Shown here: positions 9,221 through 16,616 of the stretch, one piece after another
How positions within the stretch are numbered: the first letter of the stretch is position 1
Layout: each line of letters begins with the position of its first letter
From: CAZXEU01 sp964639665
GTDB lineage: Bacteria > Bacteroidota > Rhodothermia > Rhodothermales > Bin80
Assembly: GCA_964639665.1 (NCBI GenBank)
Contig: CAZXEU010000073.1
Location: forward strand, 1-18,732
DNA length: 18,732 nt
Direction of reading: 5' to 3'
Position numbers and translations under genes: made by a program
The notes under the pieces: generated by a model
What the model was told of the DNA's origin: nothing
Databases searched by the model: none
What the model saw: the letters and a program-made list of their open reading frames with translations, nothing else

Positions 9221-9629
9221 CAGATGCTTCGGCGCAGCAGGCAAACACGCATTGCAACGGGCGGACAGGACCAGCTGCGAATTTCGGAGCGGCTGGCGGA
9301 TGGCAAACCCTCCACCATTGGCCACGCTTACAAGCCAATCCTTGCATACCGGTGCCCTGTCCTGCGTCCAAACTGCGCACAACAATGGAATCTCTGGCCG
9401 GCGCTGCCAGAAACGTTGCGAGCCAGCCAGCCGGCCTTGCACCGGCGCTCTGGACCCGAACCTGTGCCGCATTCGCAGCGCGCCCGCGAGCCATGCCCAC
9501 TCTCGAAGTACATCCCGAATTCGCTGCGCATCCGGACCTCTCGTCTGGCGTTTCGACCGGGGCGCGTCCCGCAGCGGAGCATAGGCTAGAGCGTGCTTCA
9601 GCCGCATACCCACCGAACTTCTGATCACT
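9221..9629. other. 409-bp gap between aldehyde and alcohol dehydrogenase genes, with a six-frame stop-free block
   Basis: No gene is called. Between 9331 and 9581 none of the trinucleotides TAA, TAG, TGA, TTA, CTA or TCA occurs, so all six frames are open for about 250 bp. The candidate translations are rich in Arg, Pro, Ala and Ser and match no family I recognise. One candidate starts with ATG at 9224, three bases after the dehydrogenase stop and in its frame, and ends at 9589 (121 codons, strongly basic), with no ribosome binding site. The stretch is too long for an ordinary operon gap. It might hold an untranslated RNA element, a degenerate gene or an internal promoter for the alcohol dehydrogenase. 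Confidence 0.5.
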
Positions 9630-10805
9630 GTGAAACTGGATCTGCACCGCTTGCGCGGGGACTGGCACTTTCCGACAAGGATCTACTTCGGCCCCGGCCG
9701 CATCACCGAACTGACGGCCGTGTGCCGCTCCATCGGAGTGAATCGGCCGCTTCTGGTAACAGACAGAACACTGGCGGCACTTCCGGCTGTCCAGAACGCG
9801 ATTCGCAGCAACGAAGAGAACGGGCTGCTAACCGGCCTATTCAGCGATGTTCGCCCCAACCCTGTGGGTCGCAACGTTCGGGACGGGCTGCAAGCGTTTC
9901 GCTCCGGCGGCCATGACGGCGTGATTGCCTTCGGTGGAGGCAGTGCCATGGATACCGGCAAGGTCATCGCACTCCTAGCGGGGCAGACCGCCGACATCTG
10001 GGACCTTGAGGGAAAATGGCAGCAGATCGCGCCGGAAAGCGTTGCGCGGGTTGTCGCGGTCCCCACTACGGCCGGCACGGGCTCGGAGGTCGGGCGCGCC
10101 GCCGTCGTTACGCGGTCTGCGGCCCAGGTCAAGACCATTATTCTTCACCCCGCTATAATGCCCGCAGCCGTCGTCGCGGATCCGGCGCTTACATCGGGGC
10201 TGCCACCACACCTCACCGCCGCAACGGGCATGGATGCGCTTGCACACGGCTTCGAGGCTCTCTGTGCACGGTTCTGCCATCCCATGGCTGATGGCATCGC
10301 CATGGAAGGAATTCGTCTGGTTCGAGAGTGGCTGCCCATAGCTGTGCGCCAAGGCCAGGACATAGAGGCTCGTACCTACATGATGGCGGCCGCAGTAATG
10401 GGTGCCACGGCGTTCCAGAAGGGCCTAGGCGCCATTCACGCACTGAGCCATCCCGTCGGCGCCATTTACGACACACATCACGGCCTGACAAACGCCGTAT
10501 TCATGCCCTATGTAATGGCCTTCAATCGACCGGCCATTGAGGACAAAATGCACCGGCTTTCCCGGTTCCTCGGCCTTGAGCCTGCCGGATTCCAGGCCGT
10601 AATGCGCTGGGTACTGGAGCTCCGCAGTATCTGCGAAATCCCGCACACGCTACGCGGGCTGGGCATACCCCGAAGCGACTTCGGGGAATTGGCGAAGATG
10701 GCCGCCGCCGACCCTTGCGCCCCGGAAAACCCCGTGCCTGTGCCGCATGACGCGCTGCTGCAACTATATCAGGATGCCTACGATGGCAAGCTTCCCATGG
10801 CATAG
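9630..10805 (+). CDS. Iron-containing (group III) alcohol dehydrogenase
   Basis: A 391-residue member of the Fe-type alcohol dehydrogenase family. The start is GTG at 9630, the only start codon in the open frame after a TAG at 9582; the N-terminus FPTRIYFGPGRI is family-typical. The nucleotide-binding GGGSAMD lies at 102-108 and PTTAGTGSEV at 145-154. The metal ligands are Asp202 and His206 in ATGMDALAHGFEA, His270 in AIHALSHP and His284 in DTHHGLTNA; the spacings (4 and 14 residues) match those of FucO-type enzymes. It interconverts a primary alcohol and an aldehyde with NAD(P). After the Eat permease, the gamma-glutamyl-amine ligase and the aldehyde dehydrogenase, a fitting job is oxidising the hydroxyl of a gamma-glutamylated amino alcohol. 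The 409-bp gap before it leaves open whether it shares their transcript. Confidence 0.92.
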   Translation: MKLDLHRLRGDWHFPTRIYFGPGRITELTAVCRSIGVNRPLLVTDRTLAALPAVQNAIRSNEENGLLTGLFSDVRPNPVGRNVRDGLQAFRSGGHDGVIAFGGGSAMDTGKVIALLAGQTADIWDLEGKWQQIAPESVARVVAVPTTAGTGSEVGRAAVVTRSAAQVKTIILHPAIMPAAVVADPALTSGLPPHLTAATGMDALAHGFEALCARFCHPMADGIAMEGIRLVREWLPIAVRQGQDIEARTYMMAAAVMGATAFQKGLGAIHALSHPVGAIYDTHHGLTNAVFMPYVMAFNRPAIEDKMHRLSRFLGLEPAGFQAVMRWVLELRSICEIPHTLRGLGIPRSDFGELAKMAAADPCAPENPVPVPHDALLQLYQDAYDGKLPMA

Positions 10806-11105
10806 GGCAGCCGCGGGTGGAGGACGGGGCTCCAGGGATCCATGCCGTGTGCGGCAAATGGAAAGGCGAGGCCAAAGACCGATCGGGTGCATGGTGCGAT
10901 GAATTCCGCAGTGCGGACCAATTGAGGCATTGGGGCCTAAACGTCGATACGCCACGGACAAGCGGAACGGCCGGTTGCCGAGCCACTGATGGCGGCAGTC
11001 CGTCTCCAGTGACCGCTGCGTGAGCTCAACACGTGCAGACTCGTGACCCGAAATCCAGCACCTCGGGCGAGGTGCCAGTACCTGGTACACACCGGGCCAA
11101 GCCAA
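10806..11105. other. 300-bp non-coding stretch between convergent genes
   Basis: This lies between the 3' ends of the alcohol dehydrogenase (+) and the plug-domain lipoprotein (-). Open frames on either strand here are short or run into the dehydrogenase and look spurious. The only clear structure is the hairpin at 11058-11075, followed by a smaller CCAG-TAC-CTGG repeat at 11076-11086. Confidence 0.6.
11058..11075. terminator. Possible bidirectional terminator hairpin (no T run)
   Basis: GCACCTCGGGCGAGGTGC forms a perfect 7-bp stem with a GGGC loop, or 8 bp with a 2-base loop. It sits between two convergent genes, 252 bp after the alcohol dehydrogenase stop and 30 bp after the plug-domain stop. 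No T run follows on either strand, so intrinsic termination is not certain. Confidence 0.35.
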
Positions 11106-11585
11106 CTACCGGCGCCGCGTCCTGATGATTATGACGCCGTTTGCGCCTCGCGATCCATAAATGGCAGAGGCGCTGGCATCCTTGAGCACATCAATGGACT
11201 TGACTTCTGCCGGATCCAGCCAGTAGAGCCCTTGGCCAGGGTCTACTGATACCGGAACGCCATCTACGATATACAGCGGCTCGTTTGTGCCGTGAATCGA
11301 CCTTGCACCACGAATAAGGACGTTGAACCCGCCTCCCGGAGTCTGCTCAACGTATACGCCAGGAACACGCTCCAGCAGCTCTTCCACATGTTGAATCGAG
11401 CGTCTTTCCTTGTCTGCGTCCACGTGGGAAATCGCACCGGTCACTTCGCTTCGCTCCTGCGTGCCGTAGCCTACAGCTACTTCCTCCTCGCTATCGCCGC
11501 CGGAAACGGCCTGGCCGGACGTACCGCACCCCATAGCAAGAGAAACAAGCGCCAACAAAGCTGAAAGACGCAAACCCATTGCCAC
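11106..11585 (-). CDS. Orphan TonB-dependent receptor plug-domain lipoprotein
   Basis: The 159-residue product has an N-terminal lipoprotein signal (hydrophobic stretch 5-19, LAMGC, Cys20), a short acidic linker (DSEEE, 32-35), and then a complete SusC-type plug domain. Motifs are VGYGTQ (38-43), VTGAISHVD (48-56), IRGARSI (91-97), PLYIVDGVPV (103-112) and VLKDASASAIYGSRGANGVI (133-152). The protein ends directly after the plug in RTRRR, with no beta-barrel. In a full SusC receptor the plug fills the barrel pore and contacts the ligand; here it would be a free, lipid-anchored domain. The GTG at 11585 is chosen because GAGG lies seven bases upstream; an ATG two codons later is the alternative. 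It diverges from the symporter gene. A barrel gene fragment is not present downstream, so this is not a simple frameshift of a receptor. The role is unknown; small proteins of this kind occur in Rhodothermota and Gemmatimonadota. Confidence 0.85.
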   Translation of the reverse strand: MAMGLRLSALLALVSLAMGCGTSGQAVSGGDSEEEVAVGYGTQERSEVTGAISHVDADKERRSIQHVEELLERVPGVYVEQTPGGGFNVLIRGARSIHGTNEPLYIVDGVPVSVDPGQGLYWLDPAEVKSIDVLKDASASAIYGSRGANGVIIIRTRRR

Positions 11586-11806
11586 GACGCCACCTCATGT
11601 CGTTTGTACCACACTCAACCTTACTGCGCGGCGGATCAAGGGTTTCTGCCGGCCCTTTGCTCGCCGCAAGAAAATGGAATGGGGCCCGGTTCAAGTCCCG
11701 GACAAGGGGGCGGGGCGCTCATGTCGTGCAGCGAGCCGGATGTTTGACCGAAGGTTGCAATTCTCGCTGCGGTAGGTCAACTTGGATACCGTAAAGGAGG
11801 ATACGC
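11586..11806. promoter_or_regulatory. Divergent promoter region between plug lipoprotein and symporter
   Basis: This 221-bp region must contain promoters for both diverging genes. The 10-mer CTCATGTCGT occurs at 11594-11603 and again at 11718-11727. TTGACC at 11744-11749 and GGTCAA at 11775-11780 form an inverted repeat with centres 31 bp apart, just before the symporter's ribosome binding site. No confident -35/-10 pair was found. Which regulator, if any, binds here is unknown. Confidence 0.45.
11794..11800 (+). promoter_or_regulatory. Strong Shine-Dalgarno site of the symporter gene
   Basis: AAGGAGG lies six bases before the ATG at 11807 and fixes that start. It is the best ribosome binding site in the window and contrasts with the permease and dehydrogenase genes, which show none. 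Confidence 0.85.
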
Positions 11807-13612
11807 ATGCAACTCGTTACGCTGGACTGGGTCGTAATCGCCGTTTACGGAGGCGTTACAACAGCGCTCGGCCTGTGGTTTACGCGACGTGCCGGAGCCA
11901 GCGTGGAGAGCTTCTTTATCGCTGGCCGCACCCTGCCCTGGTGGCTTGCCGGTACCTCGATTGCCGCCACCTGGTTTGCGACGGACGCTCCGCTCGTTGC
12001 CGCTTCGCTTGTAAGACAACAAGGCATCTTCGGCAACTGGCTGTGGTGGTACGAGGCCGCCGGCATCATGATGCTTGTGTTCTTTTACGCACGTATGTGG
12101 CGCCGCGCCCGCATTATCACGGATGCCGAATTCATCGAATTGCGCTATTCAGGCAGGCCTGCCGCCATTTTGCGGGGATTTTCCGCCATATATCAGGGCG
12201 TCCTCAAGAACTGCGTGGTCATGGGCTGGGTCATGCTGGCCATGGTCAAGTTCAGCAAGGTGCTTCTCGGATGGGATGCTGCGTTCACACTCACGGTCTG
12301 CATTGCGCTTGCCGTAGTCTACACGGTGGCATCGGGACTTTGGGGCGTTGTGGTGACGGATTTCCTGCAGTTTACTACAGGAATCCTGGGTAGTGTTGTG
12401 CTTGCGGGCATTGTGCTGTACAAGTTCGGCGGCCCCGCCGAAATGGCCAGTCAGATAGCCGCAATAAGCGACCATCCCGGCACGCTCGACATCCTCCCCA
12501 ATCCGGCCCATATCAGTTCGCTGGAGGCAGTATCGTTCTTCCTGCTCATATTTGTGCTTTGGACCCGAAGCGGCCAGGGTGACGGCTACATAGCCCAGCG
12601 CCTCTTTGCCACCCGGGACGAAAAGCAGTCGCTGCTGGCCGCCCTGTGGTTCAATTTCGCGGGTACGGTCATGATGACCTGGCCGTGGATAATCGTGGGT
12701 CTGGGCTCTCTGCTCGTCTTTCCGCTGGCCACGGCAGCGCCCGAATTGGCAGCAGATCCGGAACTGGCGTACCCCATGATGATCGCTGAGCTCATGCCCG
12801 CCGGGCTGCGCGGCATGATGGTGGCCTCATTCCTGGCTGCATTCATGAGCACCATGGACACGCATCTCTGCTGGGGTGCGTCGTACCTGGTCAACGACGT
12901 ATATAGACGATTCATGCGCCGAGATGGAAGCGAGCAGCACTATGTCGTAGCCTCGCGAGTAGCCGTCATGATCCTCGTTTCACTGGCAGCCATAACGGCC
13001 TGGCAGATGGATTCAATTGAGCGCGGATGGATCTATGTTATAGAGATTACAGCTGGCATCGCAGTCGTTTGGTTGCTCCGTTGGTACTGGTGGCGCGTCA
13101 ACGCATGGGCGGAAGTTAGTGCGATAGCTGCTTCCTTCCTGCTTGCAAACGGGTTTCTTTGGGCGGAAATCCTTGAGAGGCTTGGCTGGCTCACGGGCGG
13201 TGCGCTGGTGGCTGTGGACACTTTCTATGGCAGCGACTACGACATGCTCAGGTCCGTATGCATCCTGATCCTGGCTACCGTGATCTGGGTCAGTGTAGCG
13301 TTGCTCACGGACCCGGATCCGGAAGAGAAGCTGATTAGCTTCTATCGCCGCGTGCGCCCTGGCGGCTGGTGGGGGGCCATAGCCAAACAGTGTCCGGAAA
13401 TCCAGGCTGACGTCCCGGCTTCCCGTCGCTGGATGGGCTGGGGACTTGGCATGTGCTTCATCTGGTCGAGCCTGCTCGGGGTCGGCTACCTGCTTACGGG
13501 CCATCCGTGGGCGGGCATTGTCATGCTGGTGTTTGGCTGCGCTGCAGCTCTTGCCACCATCCGCGTATCGCTAATGCCGGACACTCCCCCGCAGGGTTCA
13601 GCGGCTGCCTGA
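11807..13612 (+). CDS. Sodium:solute symporter (SSS/SLC5 family)
   Basis: The 601-residue protein has about thirteen or more hydrophobic segments and should be an inner-membrane Na+-coupled symporter. Family marks include the N-terminal FFIAGRTLPWWLAGTSIAATW (36-56, an AGR-type motif before helix 2), TDFLQFTTG in the middle, and the C-terminal FYRRVRPGGWWGAIAK (near 510-525). The last motif is common in the long symporters of Bacteroidota that have additional C-terminal helices. The start is supported by AAGGAGG six bases upstream. The next gene, 113 bp downstream on the same strand, is a secreted PIG-L deacetylase, so the symporter may import what that enzyme produces. The substrate (sugar, amino sugar, carboxylate or other) cannot be read from the sequence. 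Confidence 0.9.
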   Translation: MQLVTLDWVVIAVYGGVTTALGLWFTRRAGASVESFFIAGRTLPWWLAGTSIAATWFATDAPLVAASLVRQQGIFGNWLWWYEAAGIMMLVFFYARMWRRARIITDAEFIELRYSGRPAAILRGFSAIYQGVLKNCVVMGWVMLAMVKFSKVLLGWDAAFTLTVCIALAVVYTVASGLWGVVVTDFLQFTTGILGSVVLAGIVLYKFGGPAEMASQIAAISDHPGTLDILPNPAHISSLEAVSFFLLIFVLWTRSGQGDGYIAQRLFATRDEKQSLLAALWFNFAGTVMMTWPWIIVGLGSLLVFPLATAAPELAADPELAYPMMIAELMPAGLRGMMVASFLAAFMSTMDTHLCWGASYLVNDVYRRFMRRDGSEQHYVVASRVAVMILVSLAAITAWQMDSIERGWIYVIEITAGIAVVWLLRWYWWRVNAWAEVSAIAASFLLANGFLWAEILERLGWLTGGALVAVDTFYGSDYDMLRSVCILILATVIWVSVALLTDPDPEEKLISFYRRVRPGGWWGAIAKQCPEIQADVPASRRWMGWGLGMCFIWSSLLGVGYLLTGHPWAGIVMLVFGCAAALATIRVSLMPDTPPQGSAAA

Positions 13613-13667
13613 AATAGCCTGCATTCATATGGCAGGAGTTGACTGCATGAACCTCCAACGGGCCGCA

Positions 13668-13686
13668 GCCACCGCCCGCGGGTGGC
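13668..13686 (+). repeat. Intercistronic hairpin between symporter and deacetylase genes
   Basis: GCCACC and GGTGGC form a 6-bp GC-rich stem around a 7-base loop. It lies 39 bp before the deacetylase start and 55 bp after the symporter stop. It could moderate read-through or protect the upstream message, but it has no T run and may have no function. Confidence 0.35.
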
Positions 13687-13725
13687 ACGACCACCTCAGT
13701 GCAATAACCCACATCCAACAGCTTC

Positions 13726-16428
13726 ATGTCACGCTACAATCTTCTTTCCTTGTCTCCGATCGCGATCGCGATTGCGCTTGGTCTCTTGCTGTTTGCGCGC
13801 AGCGACGTCTTGGCGCAGGAGCTCGACCGCGTCCTGGTCGCCACTACTGACCGGGATGCCAGTCCGGGACTGACGGCCGACCGCGGTTACGCGGGCATCT
13901 GGCAACAGCTGCAAAAGCTGAGCACAACGGCGAGTCTCCTTCATACCGTGGCGCACCCGGATGATGAGCACGCAGGCATGTTGACCCTGGCAAGCCGAGG
14001 CCTGGGCGCCCGAACGGCGCTTATTTCCATAAACAGGGGCGAAGCGGGTGCCAACGCCATAGGGCCGGAATTATTCGATGCACTCGGGCTCATCCGGACT
14101 GAAGAGCTTCGGCTGGCTGGGAGGTACTATGGCCTGGATGACCTGTACTTTACGAGCGCGCTGGACTACGGCTATTCGAAGACGCTCGACGAGGCGCTGA
14201 GGAGTTGGGACCGGGAAACGGTCCTGCGCGACATGGTGCGCGTGTTACGCATCAACCGACCGCTTGTAGTTGTTTCACGGTTTCACGGCTCCGAGCGGGA
14301 CGGCCACGGCAACCACCAGGCCGTGGGCGGTCTGACGCCGGAGGCCTTTCGAGCCGCGGGAGATCCTAATATGTTTCCCGAGCAGATCACGAAAGAAGGC
14401 CTGCGGCCATGGCAGCCGCTCAAGCTCTATCGCGGCGGGGTGCGGGAGTCTGAACCGTGGAACATTAGACTGGATGTTGGACAGTACAGCCCGTGGCTGG
14501 GATCGTCCTATCAGAATTTCGGGGCCTACGGCTTGAGCCTGCAGCGGTCGCAGACCAGCGGCAGAACCCGGCAGCGCATGGGATCAGTGCCCTATTTCTA
14601 TGAACGCTTGGACGCAGATTCAGGCGCGGAAGCTGGATACTTCGACGGGTTGGACACGTCGCTCTCGGGACTCTTTGCCCTCGTCGGCGAAGAAGCGCCC
14701 GAAGGCGCAGTGCCGCTTCTTTCGGAAATCGAAGGGCATGTGGAAAGCGCCCTGCAAGATCTCAATGCCACCGATCCTTCGACAATTATCCCTGACCTGG
14801 TATCTGGACTTGGCAAGACGCGCGCCGTACTGGCGATAACGCCTGCTGATACGGAGGCGGCATTCCTGCTCCGCATCAAGGAGCTACAATTCATACACGC
14901 GGTCAGTAGCGCGCTCGGATTACAATTCTCGGCCTTGGCCATGTCCGAGGGAGACCGAACCGGCACAAGCCCCTGGGCCTCTGCTCCGGTCATGGGCCCT
15001 GTTGTACCGGGACAGGTTTTCCGCGTGGAAGCGCGCCTTCAAAACCCCTCTGCCGTTTCGCTGGAGGACGTCAACCTATCGCTGGTATCCGACGCAGCCG
15101 ACCCTGCGTGGAACATCGAGTCAGCTCCATTTCTCGCGGACGAATTCTACGGCGCAGATTTCACAGTCCAGGTACCGGACGACCCCAAATACTCCCGTCG
15201 CTATTTCTTTCGCAGGTCCGTGCGCAACAACCACTACGAAGTACGGGATTCAAGCTCGATGCACCTATTTGCAAGTCCACCCCGTCTCGAGGCCGAGGCC
15301 GTGGTCACGTTGATGGGCGAATCCGTTACCATCCGCAGAAGCGTGCAAACAATGGAGTCTGATCTGCCGTATGGCTACGTTCTGCGAGACCTCAAAGTAG
15401 CCCCGGCTCTCGCCGTGAACGTCGATCCCGCCCGCCGGGTCATTCCGTCTGAGCAGGAAGGAGGCACATTCTCGGTAAGCGTGGAACTCCTGAACAATAA
15501 CCCTGGGAATATCAATGGGGAACTGGCACTGGACGCGCCCGAAGGCTGGATTGCTGAACCTCCAGGCCATGAGTTCTCGTTCAGACAGGCCGGGCAGCGA
15601 GCCGAATATGAATTCGAGGTTACATTCCCAAGGCTTGATGGTCCGGAATATATGGTGGAAGCCGTCGCGATTGCCGACGGGCGAAGCTACCGCGAGGGCT
15701 ACGACATCATCCGCCATCGGGACCTGGAGGTCCGGTACTTGTACGAGCCGGCGCAGATAAGCGTACACGGCCTCGACGTGCGAATCGCGCCGGGTCTTAG
15801 CGTCGGCTACGTCATGGGCGTGGGAGATGAAGTGCCTGACGGCATAAAGCAGCTGGGAGCCGATGTGCAATTACTGACTTCCGAAAACCTCGCCACTGGA
15901 GACCTGGCAGCCTACGACGCCATAGTCATAGGCACGCGTGCATACGCCGTCCGCCAGGATCTATTGACCTACAACATGCGCCTTCTGGACTACGCCGAGG
16001 CCGGAGGCAACCTCATTGTCCTTTACCAGACCCAGGAATTCGTACCCGATCTAATGGCTCCGTTTCCTGCCCAGCTGCCGCGTAGCGCCGAAGAGGTCTC
16101 GGAAGAGGACGCCCCGGTATCCGTCCTGGCACCCGACCATGCCGTCTTCCACTGGCCCAACTCTATCAGCCCGGACGATTTTGACGGCTGGGTCGAGCAG
16201 CGGGGTTCCAAGTTCTTCACCGAATGGGATGCGGCGTATACGCCGCTCATAGAGACCAATGACACGGGGCAGGAGCCCCAGCGAGGCGCCTGGCTAATTG
16301 CGAGGCATGGCGCGGGGCATTATACGTACTTCGCTCTCGCCATTCATCGGCAGACGCCTTACGCAGTACCGGGCCCATACCGGATCTTCGCAAACCTGCT
16401 TTCCATGGGCCAGTCAGAGGCTGACTGA
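13726..16428 (+). CDS. Secreted PIG-L family deacetylase with C-terminal GATase1-like domain
   Basis: The 900-residue protein begins with a signal peptide (hydrophobic 11-24, likely cleavage after VLA at about 30), so it acts outside the cytoplasm. The PIG-L/LmbE zinc hydrolase domain follows: AHPDDE at 76-81 (His77 and Asp80 as probable zinc ligands, Asp79 as general base) and DGHGNHQAVG at 192-201 (His197 as probable third ligand). PIG-L enzymes remove acetyl groups from N-acetyl amino sugars. The middle contains beta-rich segments, including a NEW3-like stretch at about 578-632 (LLNNNPGNINGELALDAPEG). The C-terminus from about 690 resembles the class I glutamine amidotransferase-like fold (AYDAIVIGTRAYA near 728, YAEAGGNLIVLYQ near 755), without an obvious catalytic Cys nucleophile, so it is probably a binding fold. 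No ribosome binding site is visible before the ATG; coupling to the symporter is plausible. Confidence 0.9.
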   Translation: MSRYNLLSLSPIAIAIALGLLLFARSDVLAQELDRVLVATTDRDASPGLTADRGYAGIWQQLQKLSTTASLLHTVAHPDDEHAGMLTLASRGLGARTALISINRGEAGANAIGPELFDALGLIRTEELRLAGRYYGLDDLYFTSALDYGYSKTLDEALRSWDRETVLRDMVRVLRINRPLVVVSRFHGSERDGHGNHQAVGGLTPEAFRAAGDPNMFPEQITKEGLRPWQPLKLYRGGVRESEPWNIRLDVGQYSPWLGSSYQNFGAYGLSLQRSQTSGRTRQRMGSVPYFYERLDADSGAEAGYFDGLDTSLSGLFALVGEEAPEGAVPLLSEIEGHVESALQDLNATDPSTIIPDLVSGLGKTRAVLAITPADTEAAFLLRIKELQFIHAVSSALGLQFSALAMSEGDRTGTSPWASAPVMGPVVPGQVFRVEARLQNPSAVSLEDVNLSLVSDAADPAWNIESAPFLADEFYGADFTVQVPDDPKYSRRYFFRRSVRNNHYEVRDSSSMHLFASPPRLEAEAVVTLMGESVTIRRSVQTMESDLPYGYVLRDLKVAPALAVNVDPARRVIPSEQEGGTFSVSVELLNNNPGNINGELALDAPEGWIAEPPGHEFSFRQAGQRAEYEFEVTFPRLDGPEYMVEAVAIADGRSYREGYDIIRHRDLEVRYLYEPAQISVHGLDVRIAPGLSVGYVMGVGDEVPDGIKQLGADVQLLTSENLATGDLAAYDAIVIGTRAYAVRQDLLTYNMRLLDYAEAGGNLIVLYQTQEFVPDLMAPFPAQLPRSAEEVSEEDAPVSVLAPDHAVFHWPNSISPDDFDGWVEQRGSKFFTEWDAAYTPLIETNDTGQEPQRGAWLIARHGAGHYTYFALAIHRQTPYAVPGPYRIFANLLSMGQSEAD

Positions 16429-16551
16429 TCCGCATGCATCGCGGCTTTGAACCCAGATAGTCCAGGACAGCCGCCCTGTGCCGCTCTGGAATCCGGTCAC
16501 AAGCCGCCTGCAAGCCATCCGGTCCTCGGTTTGCAGCCCGCATATATGCAG

Positions 16552-16585
16552 AGAGCCCCGCAGGCACTTCGGCCTGCGGGGCTCT
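16552..16585. terminator. Strong hairpin terminator between convergent genes
   Basis: AGAGCCCCGCAGGC (16552-16565) and GCCTGCGGGGCTCT (16572-16585) pair perfectly over 14 bp around an ACTTCG loop, which contains a cTTCGg tetraloop element. CTTATT follows on the + strand, a weak T-rich tail, so it best serves the PIG-L gene. Lying 31 bp past the SusD stop on the other strand, it probably ends that transcript too, although no T run is present in that direction. The perfect palindrome GCATATATGC lies beside it at 16540-16549. Confidence 0.85.
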
Positions 16586-16616
16586 GCTTATTCCTCGCGC
16601 TCATTGAGCGTAGAGG

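Noticed and set aside
9117..9668. 183-codon minus-strand frame opposite the dehydrogenase gap
   Set aside because: It is one of several frames opened by the stop-free block, overlaps both neighbouring genes and matches nothing recognisable.
11688..11698. GGTTCAAGTCC, which matches a tRNA T-loop
   Set aside because: The T stem has a mismatch, and no acceptor, D or anticodon arm fits at the right distances upstream, so no tRNA or clear attachment-site fragment can be supported.
13647..13850. Short frame with GGAG eight bases before its ATG, overlapping the PIG-L start
   Set aside because: It reads out of frame through the PIG-L signal peptide and gives no plausible peptide family; a leader role is possible but nothing else supports it.
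13726..16428. The amidotransferase-like domain of the PIG-L protein as the missing gamma-glutamyl hydrolase
   Set aside because: The protein is exported, lies in another transcription unit and shows no Cys nucleophile in the expected elbow.
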